Source: Bifidobacteriaceae bacterium (GTDB lineage Bacteria > Actinomycetota > Actinomycetes > Actinomycetales > WQXJ01). Taken from it: a DNA stretch of 10,819 bases. The translations under genes and the position numbers were made by a program. The notes under the pieces are model-generated. The model had not been told where the DNA came from and did not search any database. It worked only from the letters and a program-made list of their open reading frames with translations. This document shows, one piece after another, positions 1 through 5,958 of the stretch. Within the stretch, counting starts at the first letter, position 1. Each line of letters starts with the position of its first letter. Where the stretch lies: contig JAISIU010000259.1 of the NCBI GenBank assembly GCA_031261885.1, positions 1 through 10,819 of the forward strand, given 5' to 3'.

Positions 1-44
1 GCTACCCTGGTGGCGGCGCGCCACTATCCCCACCCAGGCGCTCC

Positions 45-118
45 GGGCCAGTAGCTCAGCGGGTTAGAGCAGTGGACTCATAATCCATCGGTCGCGGGTT
101 CAAGTCCTGCCTGGCCCA
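45..118 (+). tRNA. tRNA with anticodon CAU, probably tRNA-Ile2 (lysidine type)
   Basis: A full cloverleaf folds by hand. The acceptor stem 45-51/111-117 has seven Watson-Crick pairs, the D stem is 54-57/67-70, the anticodon stem 72-76/84-88 has loop CTCATAA with anticodon CAT at 79-81, and the T stem 94-98/106-110 has loop TTCAAGT. A118 is the discriminator and CCA is not encoded. A CAU anticodon fits elongator Met, initiator Met or Ile2. The normal first acceptor pair G-C argues against an initiator. Pairs C4-G69 and C5-G68 are present, and these are TilS recognition elements in E. coli Ile2, so I favour tRNA-Ile2 read after lysidine modification. The 3' 20 bases recur at 251-270. Confidence 0.93.
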
Positions 119-147
119 CAAAGTGGCGCAGGCAGGACCTGAACCCG
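95..147. repeat. Inverted partial copy of the tRNA T-arm/acceptor (95-113 versus 129-147)
   Basis: Bases 129-147 are the reverse complement of 95-113 with one mismatch (18 of 19). A transcript running past the tRNA could form this long hairpin with a 15-nt loop, in competition with the tRNA fold. It may be a terminator, or an inverted piece of tRNA left by recombination. Confidence 0.6.
101..120 (+). repeat. tRNA 3'-end core, first copy of a 20-bp direct repeat (att-like)
   Basis: This covers the T-loop and acceptor 3' strand of the tRNA plus two bases. It is repeated exactly at 251-270, and the match stops at both edges. Duplicated tRNA 3' ends are the usual mark of tyrosine-integrase attachment sites, but no integrase is visible in this window. 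Confidence 0.75.
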
Positions 148-167
148 AGAGGGCGTGGCCGTTGGGA

Positions 168-186
168 GGAGCCCCAGTGGGGCTCC
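168..186 (+). terminator. Strong hairpin downstream of the tRNA
   Basis: A perfect 8-bp GC-rich stem (168-175/179-186) with an AGT loop lies 50 nt after the tRNA. No U-run follows, which is common for actinobacterial terminators. It probably ends the tRNA transcript, but could equally be a structure in the recombination region. Confidence 0.4.
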
Positions 187-202
187 GAGCAGGTCACGCG
201 CG

Positions 203-224
203 AGGTGAACCGAAGGTGAACCGA
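203..224. repeat. Two tandem 11-bp repeats (AGGTGAACCGA)
   Basis: The 11-mer AGGTGAACCGA occurs twice back to back at 203-213 and 214-224, between the two tRNA-end copies. Short tandem repeats next to an att core are typical of integrase arm or excisionase binding sites; that role is an inference here. Confidence 0.55.
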
Positions 225-242
225 GCGGCGGCGATTGCGCAG

Positions 243-443
243 CTAGCGCCCAAGTCCTGCCTGGCCCACAGGCGACTCGCCTTCAGCATGCGGCCCGACG
301 CCCTTCGTATAGATCGCCGCGAGCCACTTGTCGATGCGATCGCACCACTGCTTGATCGATGCGAGATTCACAGCGTAGAGAATCAGCATGACGGTGACGA
401 ACAGGGCGTCGAGGAATGCGCAGAAAATCAACACGCCGGACAT
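243..443 (-). CDS. Small single-span membrane protein, unknown function
   Basis: This encodes 66 residues. A hydrophobic segment (about residues 3-28) is followed by a charged amphipathic stretch with Trp and Cys (KQWCDRIDKW, 31-40) and a Gly/Pro-rich tail. I chose the ATG at 443 because GAGGAG sits 6 nt upstream on the minus strand; an in-frame start at 479 would add 12 residues but has no such site. Residues 59-65 are read out of the tRNA-end repeat at 251-270, so the present C-terminus is probably not the ancestral one: either the gene was cut by recombination at the att-like site, or it belongs to what remains of an element. Its G+C is visibly lower than that of the neighbouring ATPase gene, with which it is divergent. 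I do not recognise a family. A small inner-membrane or holin-like protein is possible but unsupported. Confidence 0.6.
   Translation of the reverse strand: MSGVLIFCAFLDALFVTVMLILYAVNLASIKQWCDRIDKWLAAIYTKGVGPHAEGESPVGQAGLGR
251..270 (+). repeat. Second copy of the 20-bp tRNA 3'-end repeat (att-like)
   Basis: Exact copy of 101-120, 150 bp downstream and in the same orientation. It lies inside the last codons of the small minus-strand membrane protein gene. The interval between the copies is too short to hold a functional element, so this looks like a scar or a vacated tandem att site. Confidence 0.75.
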
Positions 444-492
444 GGGTGACTCCTCAGTCTCACGGACGAGCGAAGCCATTCGGTGTCAGCGT

Positions 493-521
493 ACGACAAG
501 ATTCGCGAGGGGCACCATACT
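493..521 (+). promoter_or_regulatory. Putative promoter of the UvrA2-type gene (leaderless)
   Basis: ACGACA (493-498, 4 of 6 to TTGACA) and CATACT (516-521, 4 of 6 to TATAAT) are separated by 17 bp. The expected transcription start falls at about 527-528, on the GTG at 528. This favours a leaderless mRNA starting there and disfavours the in-frame GTG at 483, which would put the promoter inside the coding region. Confidence 0.45.
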
Positions 522-527
522 GGGGGC

Positions 528-3362
528 GTGAGCGATCGATCCGACCTGCGCCCAGGTGGCGCCCAACCCGGCACCGCCCGCCAAACCCAGCCGGACGCCA
601 TCGGACACCCCTCCCACCACACTGGAAGTGAACCGGTCGACCCGCCCACCCGGATCGAGGTGCGTGGCGCGCGCGTCCACAACCTGCGCGACATCGACGT
701 GGACGTGCCGCTCGGAACGTTCACGGCGATCGCCGGCGTATCCGGCTCCGGCAAGAGCTCGCTCGCGATGGGCGTCCTGTACGCCGAAGGCGCGCGCCGC
801 TACCTCGAGGCGCTCTCGACCTTCACCAGGCGGCGGCTGACCGGGCCGGGCCGCGCCGAGGTGGACCAGGTGCGGCACATCCCCTCGGCGGTGGCGCTCC
901 GCCAGCGGCCCGCCACGCCGTCGATCCGCTCCACGGTCGGCACGGCCACGGAGGTGCTGAACGCACTGCGCCTGGCCATCTCGCGCCTCGGCGCGCACCC
1001 GTGCCCCAACGGCCACCTCGTGCCGCCGGGGCTGGCCGTGGCCCAGATGGCGGACCTGGCCTGCCCGGTCTGCGGCGCGGCCGTGGCGCTGCCGGGGGCG
1101 GAGAGCTTCGCGTTCAACTCGGGCGGCGCGTGCCCCACCTGCCAGGGCACGGGCCAGGTGCGCGAGATCGACCCGGCCACGCTGATCCCGGACCCCTCGC
1201 TCACGATCGACGAGCACGCGGTCGCCTCGTGGATGTTCTTCGGCAAACAGTTCATGCCCCAGATCGTCCGGCAGCTGGGCGTGCGCACCGACGTGCCGTT
1301 CCGGGACCTGACGGACCGGGAGAAAGACATCGTGCTGCACGGGCCCGAGGTGAAACGGCGCCTGGTCACGGGCTCGAGCAAGGGCGGCGCCTTCGACCTC
1401 CAGGTCACCTACGACAACGCCTTCCGCGCGGTGGAGAAGGCGATCACGGGCGCGAAGTCGGAGCGCGGCGCGGCCCGGCTGCGCAAGTTCTTCCACGAGG
1501 GGACCTGTCCGGATTGCGGCGGTTCGCGCCTCGGGCCGGCGGCGCGCGCCTCACGGCTCGACGGGCACGGGCTGGCCGAGCTGTCCGGTTTGACGCTCCG
1601 CCGCCTGCGCGAGTTCGCCGAGGGCCTGCCGGAGCGGCTCGCGGCGCCGGGGACGGCGTTGCGGGAGCTGGCGGACCGCCTGGCCGGGGAGCTGGCCGCC
1701 CAGATCGGCCCACTGGAGCGGCTGGGCCTCGGCTACCTGGAGCTGGACCGTCCCGGGGCGACCCTCTCGAACGGTGAGCTGCAGCGCATCCACCTGGCGC
1801 GCACGCTGCGCGGTGAGACCACGGGCGTGCTCTACGTGCTCGACGAGCCGTCCATCGGCCTGCACCCGGATAACGTGGCCGGGCTCATCGAGGTGATCCG
1901 CGGGCTCGTGGCGGGCGGCAACACGGCCCTCGTCGTGGACCACGATCCGCAGGTACTGCGGGCCGCGGATTGGCTCATCGAGATCGGTCCGGGCGCGGGC
2001 CGGGCCGGCGGACGCGTGGTCGCGGCGGGTCCGGTGGCCGATGTCGCACGGAACCCCGAGAGCGTCATCGCGCCGTACCTGGACGGGAGGGCGGGACCGC
2101 CGAGGAGGCGGACGGTGGCCGCCGGGAGTGCGGGACAAGCCGGGAAACGGGATAAAGCGGCCGATGCCGGTGGGTCGCGTGACGCTGGGACAGCGGCCGA
2201 TGCCGCGGGACCGCCGAGGAGACCCGGGGGGCCTCCGCAGGCAGTCGCGCCGAGCCCGACCGAAGGGAGGGAGTCGGGTTCGCCGATAGGCGAACAACGC
2301 ACGTCCGGGGGACGAATCCCAATAGCCGATGCCGCGCGCCCACACGGCGAGGTCGCCGTCACGGTGGGTGACCTGTTCACGCTCCATGACGTGCGCGCGG
2401 CCTTCCCCGTGGGCCGGCTCACGGCCGTGACCGGCGTGTCCGGCTCCGGCAAGACGACGCTCGTGCTCGATTCTCTGGTCCCGGCGCTGGCCGCCCGCTC
2501 CGGCCGCCACCCGGCCCCCGCGCACGTCACGGACCTGGCGCCGGGCCCGATCCGGCGCGTCGTGGCCGTCGACTCCCGGCCGGTCGGCAAGAACATGCGG
2601 TCCACGGTGGCGACCTACTCGGGCGTGTTCGACCAGATCCGGGCGCTGTTCGCGGCGGAGCCCGAGACCGTCGCCGCGGGGTGCGCCGCGGGCGCTTTCT
2701 CCTACAACACCGAGGCGGCCTGGTGTCCCACGTGCCGCGGGATCGGCCAGATCAGCCTCGACATCCAGTTCCTCCCCGATCTCGTGGTCACGTGCCCGGA
2801 CTGCGGCGGCTCGCGCTACGCGGCCAAGGCCCTGGCCCACCCGTACCACGGGCAGACCATCGCGGAGACGCTGGCCATAACGTGCGCCGAGGCGGTGGAG
2901 CACTTCGACCGCCCCGGCGAGGCGGCCGTGCGCGCCAAGCTCGAGCTCCTCACCGAGGTGGGCCTCGGCTACCTGACGCTCGGCGAGGCGACGCCGGCCC
3001 TGTCCGGCGGCGAGGCGCAACGCCTGCGCCTGGTCGGCGAGCTGGGCCGCAAACAGGACCACACGCTGTTCGTGTTCGACGAGCCGACCATCGGCCTGCA
3101 TCCGGCGGACGTGCGCGTGCTGATCGGCGTGTTCGACCGGCTGATCGGGGCCGGGGCGACGGTCGTCGTGATCGAGCACGACCTCGACCTGGTCGCGGCC
3201 GCCGATTGGGTCGTGGACATGGGCCCGGGCGCGGGCGTGGAGGGGGGCCGCGTGGTCGCGGCTGGAACCCCGCGCGACGTCGCGGCCGGCGCGCGGGAGA
3301 CGGGGTCGGTGACGGGCCGCTGGCTGGCGCGCTACTTCGCGGAGCTGGAGGCGGCGGGCTGA
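528..3362 (+). CDS. UvrA2-type ABC ATPase lacking the UvrB-binding domain
   Basis: This encodes 944 residues with the duplicated ABC layout of UvrA. Half 1 has Walker A GVSGSGKSS (70-78), CPVC (179-182), CPTC (202-205), CPDC (327-330), signature LSNGE (413-417), LDEP (438-441) and H-loop His472. Half 2 has Walker A GVSGSGKTT (636-644), the CPTC/CPDC zinc module (733-736, 756-759), LSGGE (825-829), FDEP (850-853) and H-loop His884. Between the RSTVGT segment and the CPVC pair, where E. coli UvrA has about 110 residues of UvrB-binding domain, there is almost nothing. That is the UvrA2 (class II) form, as in Deinococcus UvrA2 and related to DrrC-type drug-resistance proteins. It probably binds damaged or drug-loaded DNA but should not recruit UvrB. 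The first signature has Asn for Gly. The linker (about 520-605) is repeat-rich and uses odd codons. The start at 528 is chosen on promoter position. The 3' end overlaps the convergent lipoprotein gene by 31 bp. Confidence 0.93.
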   Translation: MSDRSDLRPGGAQPGTARQTQPDAIGHPSHHTGSEPVDPPTRIEVRGARVHNLRDIDVDVPLGTFTAIAGVSGSGKSSLAMGVLYAEGARRYLEALSTFTRRRLTGPGRAEVDQVRHIPSAVALRQRPATPSIRSTVGTATEVLNALRLAISRLGAHPCPNGHLVPPGLAVAQMADLACPVCGAAVALPGAESFAFNSGGACPTCQGTGQVREIDPATLIPDPSLTIDEHAVASWMFFGKQFMPQIVRQLGVRTDVPFRDLTDREKDIVLHGPEVKRRLVTGSSKGGAFDLQVTYDNAFRAVEKAITGAKSERGAARLRKFFHEGTCPDCGGSRLGPAARASRLDGHGLAELSGLTLRRLREFAEGLPERLAAPGTALRELADRLAGELAAQIGPLERLGLGYLELDRPGATLSNGELQRIHLARTLRGETTGVLYVLDEPSIGLHPDNVAGLIEVIRGLVAGGNTALVVDHDPQVLRAADWLIEIGPGAGRAGGRVVAAGPVADVARNPESVIAPYLDGRAGPPRRRTVAAGSAGQAGKRDKAADAGGSRDAGTAADAAGPPRRPGGPPQAVAPSPTEGRESGSPIGEQRTSGGRIPIADAARPHGEVAVTVGDLFTLHDVRAAFPVGRLTAVTGVSGSGKTTLVLDSLVPALAARSGRHPAPAHVTDLAPGPIRRVVAVDSRPVGKNMRSTVATYSGVFDQIRALFAAEPETVAAGCAAGAFSYNTEAAWCPTCRGIGQISLDIQFLPDLVVTCPDCGGSRYAAKALAHPYHGQTIAETLAITCAEAVEHFDRPGEAAVRAKLELLTEVGLGYLTLGEATPALSGGEAQRLRLVGELGRKQDHTLFVFDEPTIGLHPADVRVLIGVFDRLIGAGATVVVIEHDLDLVAAADWVVDMGPGAGVEGGRVVAAGTPRDVAAGARETGSVTGRWLARYFAELEAAG
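2091..2340. repeat. Repeat and hairpin cluster inside the UvrA2 linker
   Basis: A 17-mer starting GCGGGACCGCCG occurs at 2091-2107 and 2205-2221. AGCGGCCGATGCCG occurs at 2156-2169 and 2192-2205, its core AGCCGATGCCG at 2323-2333, and GGCCGATGCCG again at 9682-9692 beyond the kinase gene; each is preceded within about 20 nt by GGGA. Hairpins include GTTCGCC-GATA-GGCGAAC (2278-2295) and CCCGAC/GTCGGG (2255-2278). The encoded peptide is Gly/Ala/Pro/Arg-rich and uses codons unusual for this gene (ATA twice, AGA, AAA, CGA, GGA). It looks like non-coding repeat DNA that now reads through in frame. Confidence 0.55.
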
Positions 3363-3823
3363 CCGCCGGCCGGGGCGCTCGAAGCGCCAGCCCCAGCGGA
3401 TCCGCTCGCGCTCGACGAGGCCGGGATCAACCCGGGGCACTTGTCCTTGACCTGGGCTTCAACGGCTTTGCTGGCCGTCACGAGCTTGTCGGTGTCCATG
3501 CTCTCGACGAGCGACTCGTTGTCCTGCTGCTGCGCCTTCTTCATGAGCGCGAGGTCATCGATCATGGTCTGGACGTCGCCGCGGATCTTCTTGGGCGCCT
3601 CCGGTTTGAGGGCCCGGTATTTCGCCTCCAGGTCCCCCACGACCTTCGAGTCGGTGTCGCCGTTCGTGCCCGCCAGGGCCTTGATCTGCTGGTACGTGCC
3701 GCAGAATGCCGTGTAATCGTGCCCGCACCCCGCCGCGGTGACGACCACGGCCGCCGCCACGCCGAGCGCGGCCAGGCCGGCCGCCATCGTCCGCTTGCCG
3801 TTCCCCGGGGCACTGAAACGCAT
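3332..3823 (-). CDS. Predicted lipoprotein with helical domain and Cys pair
   Basis: This encodes 163 residues. A basic N-terminus and hydrophobic stretch end in the lipobox VTAAGC, so Cys33 should be lipidated and the protein anchored on the outer face of the membrane. The mature part (about 35-130) is charged and helix-prone, bracketed by Cys41 and Cys129, which could form a disulfide. A Ser/Ala/Gly-rich tail follows (134-163). I chose the ATG at 3823 because GGGGA lies 8 nt upstream; an in-frame GTG at 3829 would be too close to that site. It begins 17 nt after the stop of the three-span membrane protein gene and is probably co-transcribed with it. Its 3' end overlaps the 3' end of the UvrA2-type gene, on the other strand, by 31 bp. 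The architecture is common among actinobacterial lipoproteins of unknown function, and I cannot name a specific family. Confidence 0.8.
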   Translation of the reverse strand: MRFSAPGNGKRTMAAGLAALGVAAAVVVTAAGCGHDYTAFCGTYQQIKALAGTNGDTDSKVVGDLEAKYRALKPEAPKKIRGDVQTMIDDLALMKKAQQQDNESLVESMDTDKLVTASKAVEAQVKDKCPGLIPASSSASGSAGAGASSAPAGGQPAASSSAK

Positions 3824-3840
3824 AACCACGGTCCCCGACT

Positions 3841-4155
3841 CTATTCCTCCGCGCTCGCGTCGCCGGGCCGACGCTCATGGCCGCCCCTGAGGATTCCGCA
3901 CACCGACCAGGCAGCCACCACCGCGACGCTGACCGCGCAGCCGAAGAGGGCCATCCGCCAGTGGTAGCCCTGGGTGTAGCCCAGCGCGTAGAACACCATG
4001 ATGCCCGCGAAGCTGATGAGCCGGGCCCACGGCCACTTGCCCTTGACCGCCGGCCGTTGGCGGCCCTCGGGGACACCGAGGTTGAACCGGATCTCGCACA
4101 ACCCGACCACCACTGCGAGAACGGCCGTCGCCGTCCACGCGATCCATCCCGGCAT
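3841..4155 (-). CDS. Three-span membrane protein, unknown function
   Basis: This encodes 104 residues with hydrophobic segments at about 5-22, 44-63 and 67-89, a basic loop between the first two (GRQRPAVKGKWPWAR), and a charged C-terminal tail. The ATG at 4155 has GGGAGG about 7 nt upstream on the minus strand. The gene follows the displaced malQ end (stop at 4210) by 54 bp and precedes the lipoprotein gene by 17 bp in the same direction, so before the cassette insertion it probably sat directly downstream of malQ. No motif points to a function. The pairing with a lipoprotein suggests an envelope role, but that is only an inference. Confidence 0.75.
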   Translation of the reverse strand: MPGWIAWTATAVLAVVVGLCEIRFNLGVPEGRQRPAVKGKWPWARLISFAGIMVFYALGYTQGYHWRMALFGCAVSVAVVAAWSVCGILRGGHERRPGDASAEE

Positions 4156-4209
4156 GAGCGCCCCTCCCAGTCAAACAGTCCACGCGCTCTAACGCGCGCG
4201 CCTCGGGAG

Positions 4210-4335
4210 TTATGCCGGCCGCTCCGCGATGAGGGCGATCAGGTCGCGGAAGACCGGGCTAGCGGCGATGTCCTCGAGCAGCACCGGGCGGCCCGCGGCG
4301 TCGGCCAGCGGCACGGACCAGTTCGGGTATTCGCG
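4210..4335 (-). pseudogene. malQ: Displaced 3' end of malQ (5'-truncated remnant)
   Basis: Read on the minus strand, this encodes the MalQ C-terminus from EYPNWSVPLADAAG through SPVFRDLI, then continues ALIAERPA and stops at TAA 4210-4212. The intact malQ has the same residues up to SPVFRDLI but ends AAIRAAAGS. No upstream part of malQ is present: homology stops abruptly at 4335/4336. This is probably the original gene end, separated from its body by the inserted cassette. It has no start and should not be translated. Confidence 0.85.
4234..4335. repeat. 102-bp direct repeat, distal copy (malQ 3' end)
   Basis: It aligns without gaps to 6065-6166 (offset 1831 bp) with 98 of 102 identities. 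The four mismatches are at 4276, 4303, 4309 and 4315. All are third codon positions on the minus strand and change no amino acid. Confidence 0.9.
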
Positions 4336-4400
4336 AGCACAAGCGCCAATCCGCTACGTCTAGACCCTATTCCTGCTCCACCGCAGTCCGCCCGAACAAC

Positions 4401-4449
4401 TGTGCGGTGAGCCCAGCGCGTGCCTCGCACACGATGGGCTCACCGCACA
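4401..4449 (-). terminator. Large inverted repeat, likely terminator of the cassette operon
   Basis: A perfect 15-bp inverted repeat pairs 4401-4415 with 4435-4449. The 19-nt loop holds a further small stem (GTGC 4420-4423 with GCAC 4427-4430). It lies 45 nt past the stop of the 94-residue protein gene, and on the minus strand it is followed by GTTGTT. Its size and symmetry would also allow bidirectional termination or a protein-binding or recombination site. Confidence 0.5.
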
Positions 4450-4493
4450 ATCTCCCGTCAGACTTCCGGCAAAGGGCAAGCAACTCTGCCCGC

Positions 4494-4778
4494 TCACCCC
4501 CTGTCGGATCTCTTCTGCTTTCGGAATTGCGACCTCCCCCGGAGCCACACACCAATGGCTGCTACTCCCCAGCCACCAAGGCCGCACAGTGGCGGTAAGT
4601 AGCTTCTCCCTGCAAACGCACCGATCGCATACAGGATAAATAAGTCAATAATCGCAATTATCGCCATCACCCGACCAGAACCGTGCCGACTCAGTGAATG
4701 ACGCCATTTAACAAGACCGACCATCAAATATCCCATCGCACCAGCGACTGCCCCGAGCACGCACAGGAATAGCTCCAT
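4494..4778 (-). CDS. Three-span membrane protein coupled to the secreted protein; candidate immunity protein
   Basis: This encodes 94 residues with hydrophobic segments at about 2-23, 37-56 and 60-79. Two positively charged loops flank the first span boundary (KWRHSLSRHGSGR), and the C-terminus is basic (FRKQKRSDRG). The ATG shares bases with the TGA stop of the upstream gene (TGATG at 4776-4780), an arrangement typical of translational coupling, with a weak GAGAAA site just upstream. Size, membrane topology and coupling fit an immunity protein against a membrane-active secreted toxin. An accessory export or anchoring role is the main alternative. I recognise no specific family. Its base composition matches the secreted protein gene and differs from the chromosomal flanks, so the two genes probably travelled together. 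Confidence 0.75.
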   Translation of the reverse strand: MELFLCVLGAVAGAMGYLMVGLVKWRHSLSRHGSGRVMAIIAIIDLFILYAIGAFAGRSYLPPLCGLGGWGVAAIGVWLRGRSQFRKQKRSDRG

Positions 4779-5839
4779 CAGTTTCTCATTTCTCGCACTA
4801 TCGCTTTAACGAGCGATGAACAACTTCCAACACCTAACGCATCAGTCAATTGATCCAATCCGAATGCGGCAACCGCTTTAATCGAAGCGATCTTATCAGC
4901 GCTAAGCCCCCTACCGCGATTGACAATAAATGTCTTGAGAGCTCTCAAAGCATTTGTCAGCCCACCCAGGTGTGCAATGGCTGACCGCAGCCTGGCCGAA
5001 CGATTAATAATCGTTTTCGCCTTCACCAACAACCGTGCCGCTTTCGCCGCCACCGTCGGCAAGAAGAACGGTGCCAGATCAACGACACACATGGCGCTCG
5101 TCGAAACCCACCACCACGCCGAGGGGTCCGAGACAACCGGGAAGACCGCACCGGCCGTGTCGACCACCTGAGTAATCGTCCCATTTTCAACAGTGAAGGA
5201 TGTTGGCAAGCTGACGCCGTGAGCGTCGACCGCCCATGGTGCATCCACGACCATGATCGGCGCGCCGTTTGCGCCGTCGAGGCGTAACCCACCATCCGGA
5301 AGTGCAAGCCAGTTAGCACCCTCCGGAACATCCGTGACAATCGATGTCTGAACGCTAGCTTGGCGCTTCTTCGCCACATTGATGATCTGCACACCGTTCT
5401 CAGTTGCCTGAACCACAGTGGCATTCCTTGAGTTCTCGGCCTTGACAGCGTTACCGAGACGCTTCGGAGCAGTCATACCGACCACGTCCATGGTGACGGA
5501 ACCATCGTGTCCCGACGAGACCATCTCAATAGTCTTGTCGCCTGCACTGGGCAGTGCGGTCATCGTATCGCCAGATTCCGCCACGCTTCCATCGAGTGGC
5601 ATGGCCGCAGCGATTCGAGCTTTCGCCGCAGCTGGTACCGGCTTGTCCGCTGCCTTCGCAACAGCGACTGCGCCATCATGGCTCGGAGACTCAACCGGAC
5701 TCTCGGTCGCTTGCGCCGCTGAGGCACCGGAGGGCTGCACATCGCTTGGCGCGGCAGTAGCCATCCCGGAAGTCGAGACCGCAATCGCCGCAGCGGCGGC
5801 CATCACCGTCACTGCGCGAATGATTGGCATCTTCATCAT
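4778..5839 (-). CDS. Secreted actinobacterial protein with cationic two-cysteine C-terminal region; candidate bacteriocin-like toxin
   Basis: This encodes 353 residues. A Sec signal peptide (basic start, hydrophobic core, cleavage near ATA-APSD at about residue 29-30) is followed by an Ala/Ser/Pro-rich stretch and then a beta-type region with APWAVDAHG (200-208), TQVV and FPVVSDP (233-239), WWW (242-244). I recall this layout, ending in a PVV(A/S)DP-like motif before a variable tail, from many uncharacterised actinobacterial exported proteins; that is memory, not a search. The last 110 or so residues are rich in Lys/Arg and short hydrophobic helices and contain Cys251 and Cys340, which could close a large disulfide loop. 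I chose the ATG at 5839 because AAGAGGTGG lies just upstream; the GTG at 5848 falls inside that site. AATAAT (5861-5866, minus) may be a -10 box. A pore-forming or membrane-targeting activity is inferred from charge and partner gene only. Confidence 0.8.
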   Translation of the reverse strand: MMKMPIIRAVTVMAAAAAIAVSTSGMATAAPSDVQPSGASAAQATESPVESPSHDGAVAVAKAADKPVPAAAKARIAAAMPLDGSVAESGDTMTALPSAGDKTIEMVSSGHDGSVTMDVVGMTAPKRLGNAVKAENSRNATVVQATENGVQIINVAKKRQASVQTSIVTDVPEGANWLALPDGGLRLDGANGAPIMVVDAPWAVDAHGVSLPTSFTVENGTITQVVDTAGAVFPVVSDPSAWWWVSTSAMCVVDLAPFFLPTVAAKAARLLVKAKTIINRSARLRSAIAHLGGLTNALRALKTFIVNRGRGLSADKIASIKAVAAFGLDQLTDALGVGSCSSLVKAIVREMRN

Positions 5840-5958
5840 TGTTGCCACCTCTTCACTTTAATTATTTTCTAGCAACGACCGCCACCACGGGCCCCTTGGC
5901 GAGCAATCGTGGCGGACAGGTTAACACGGCGCACTGAATCCACCAAGCCAGGTCTCTC

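Noticed and set aside
483..530. Longer start of the UvrA2-type gene at GTG 483
   Set aside because: It would place a well-spaced promoter inside the coding sequence, and the GTG at 528 fits a leaderless start.
1551..3440. Minus-strand open frame of 629 codons opposite the UvrA2-type gene
   Set aside because: It is Arg/His/Ala-rich, has no motif and mirrors the high third-position GC of the real gene.
5418..5861. Plus-strand open frame of 147 codons opposite the secreted protein signal region
   Set aside because: The minus-strand frame has a signal peptide, a good ribosome binding site and coupling to the next gene; the plus frame is its shadow.
5879..5915. Inverted repeat CCGCCAC/GTGGCGG upstream of the secreted protein gene as an operator
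   Set aside because: The arms are only 7 bp with a 23-bp gap; this is too weak to call in this sequence.
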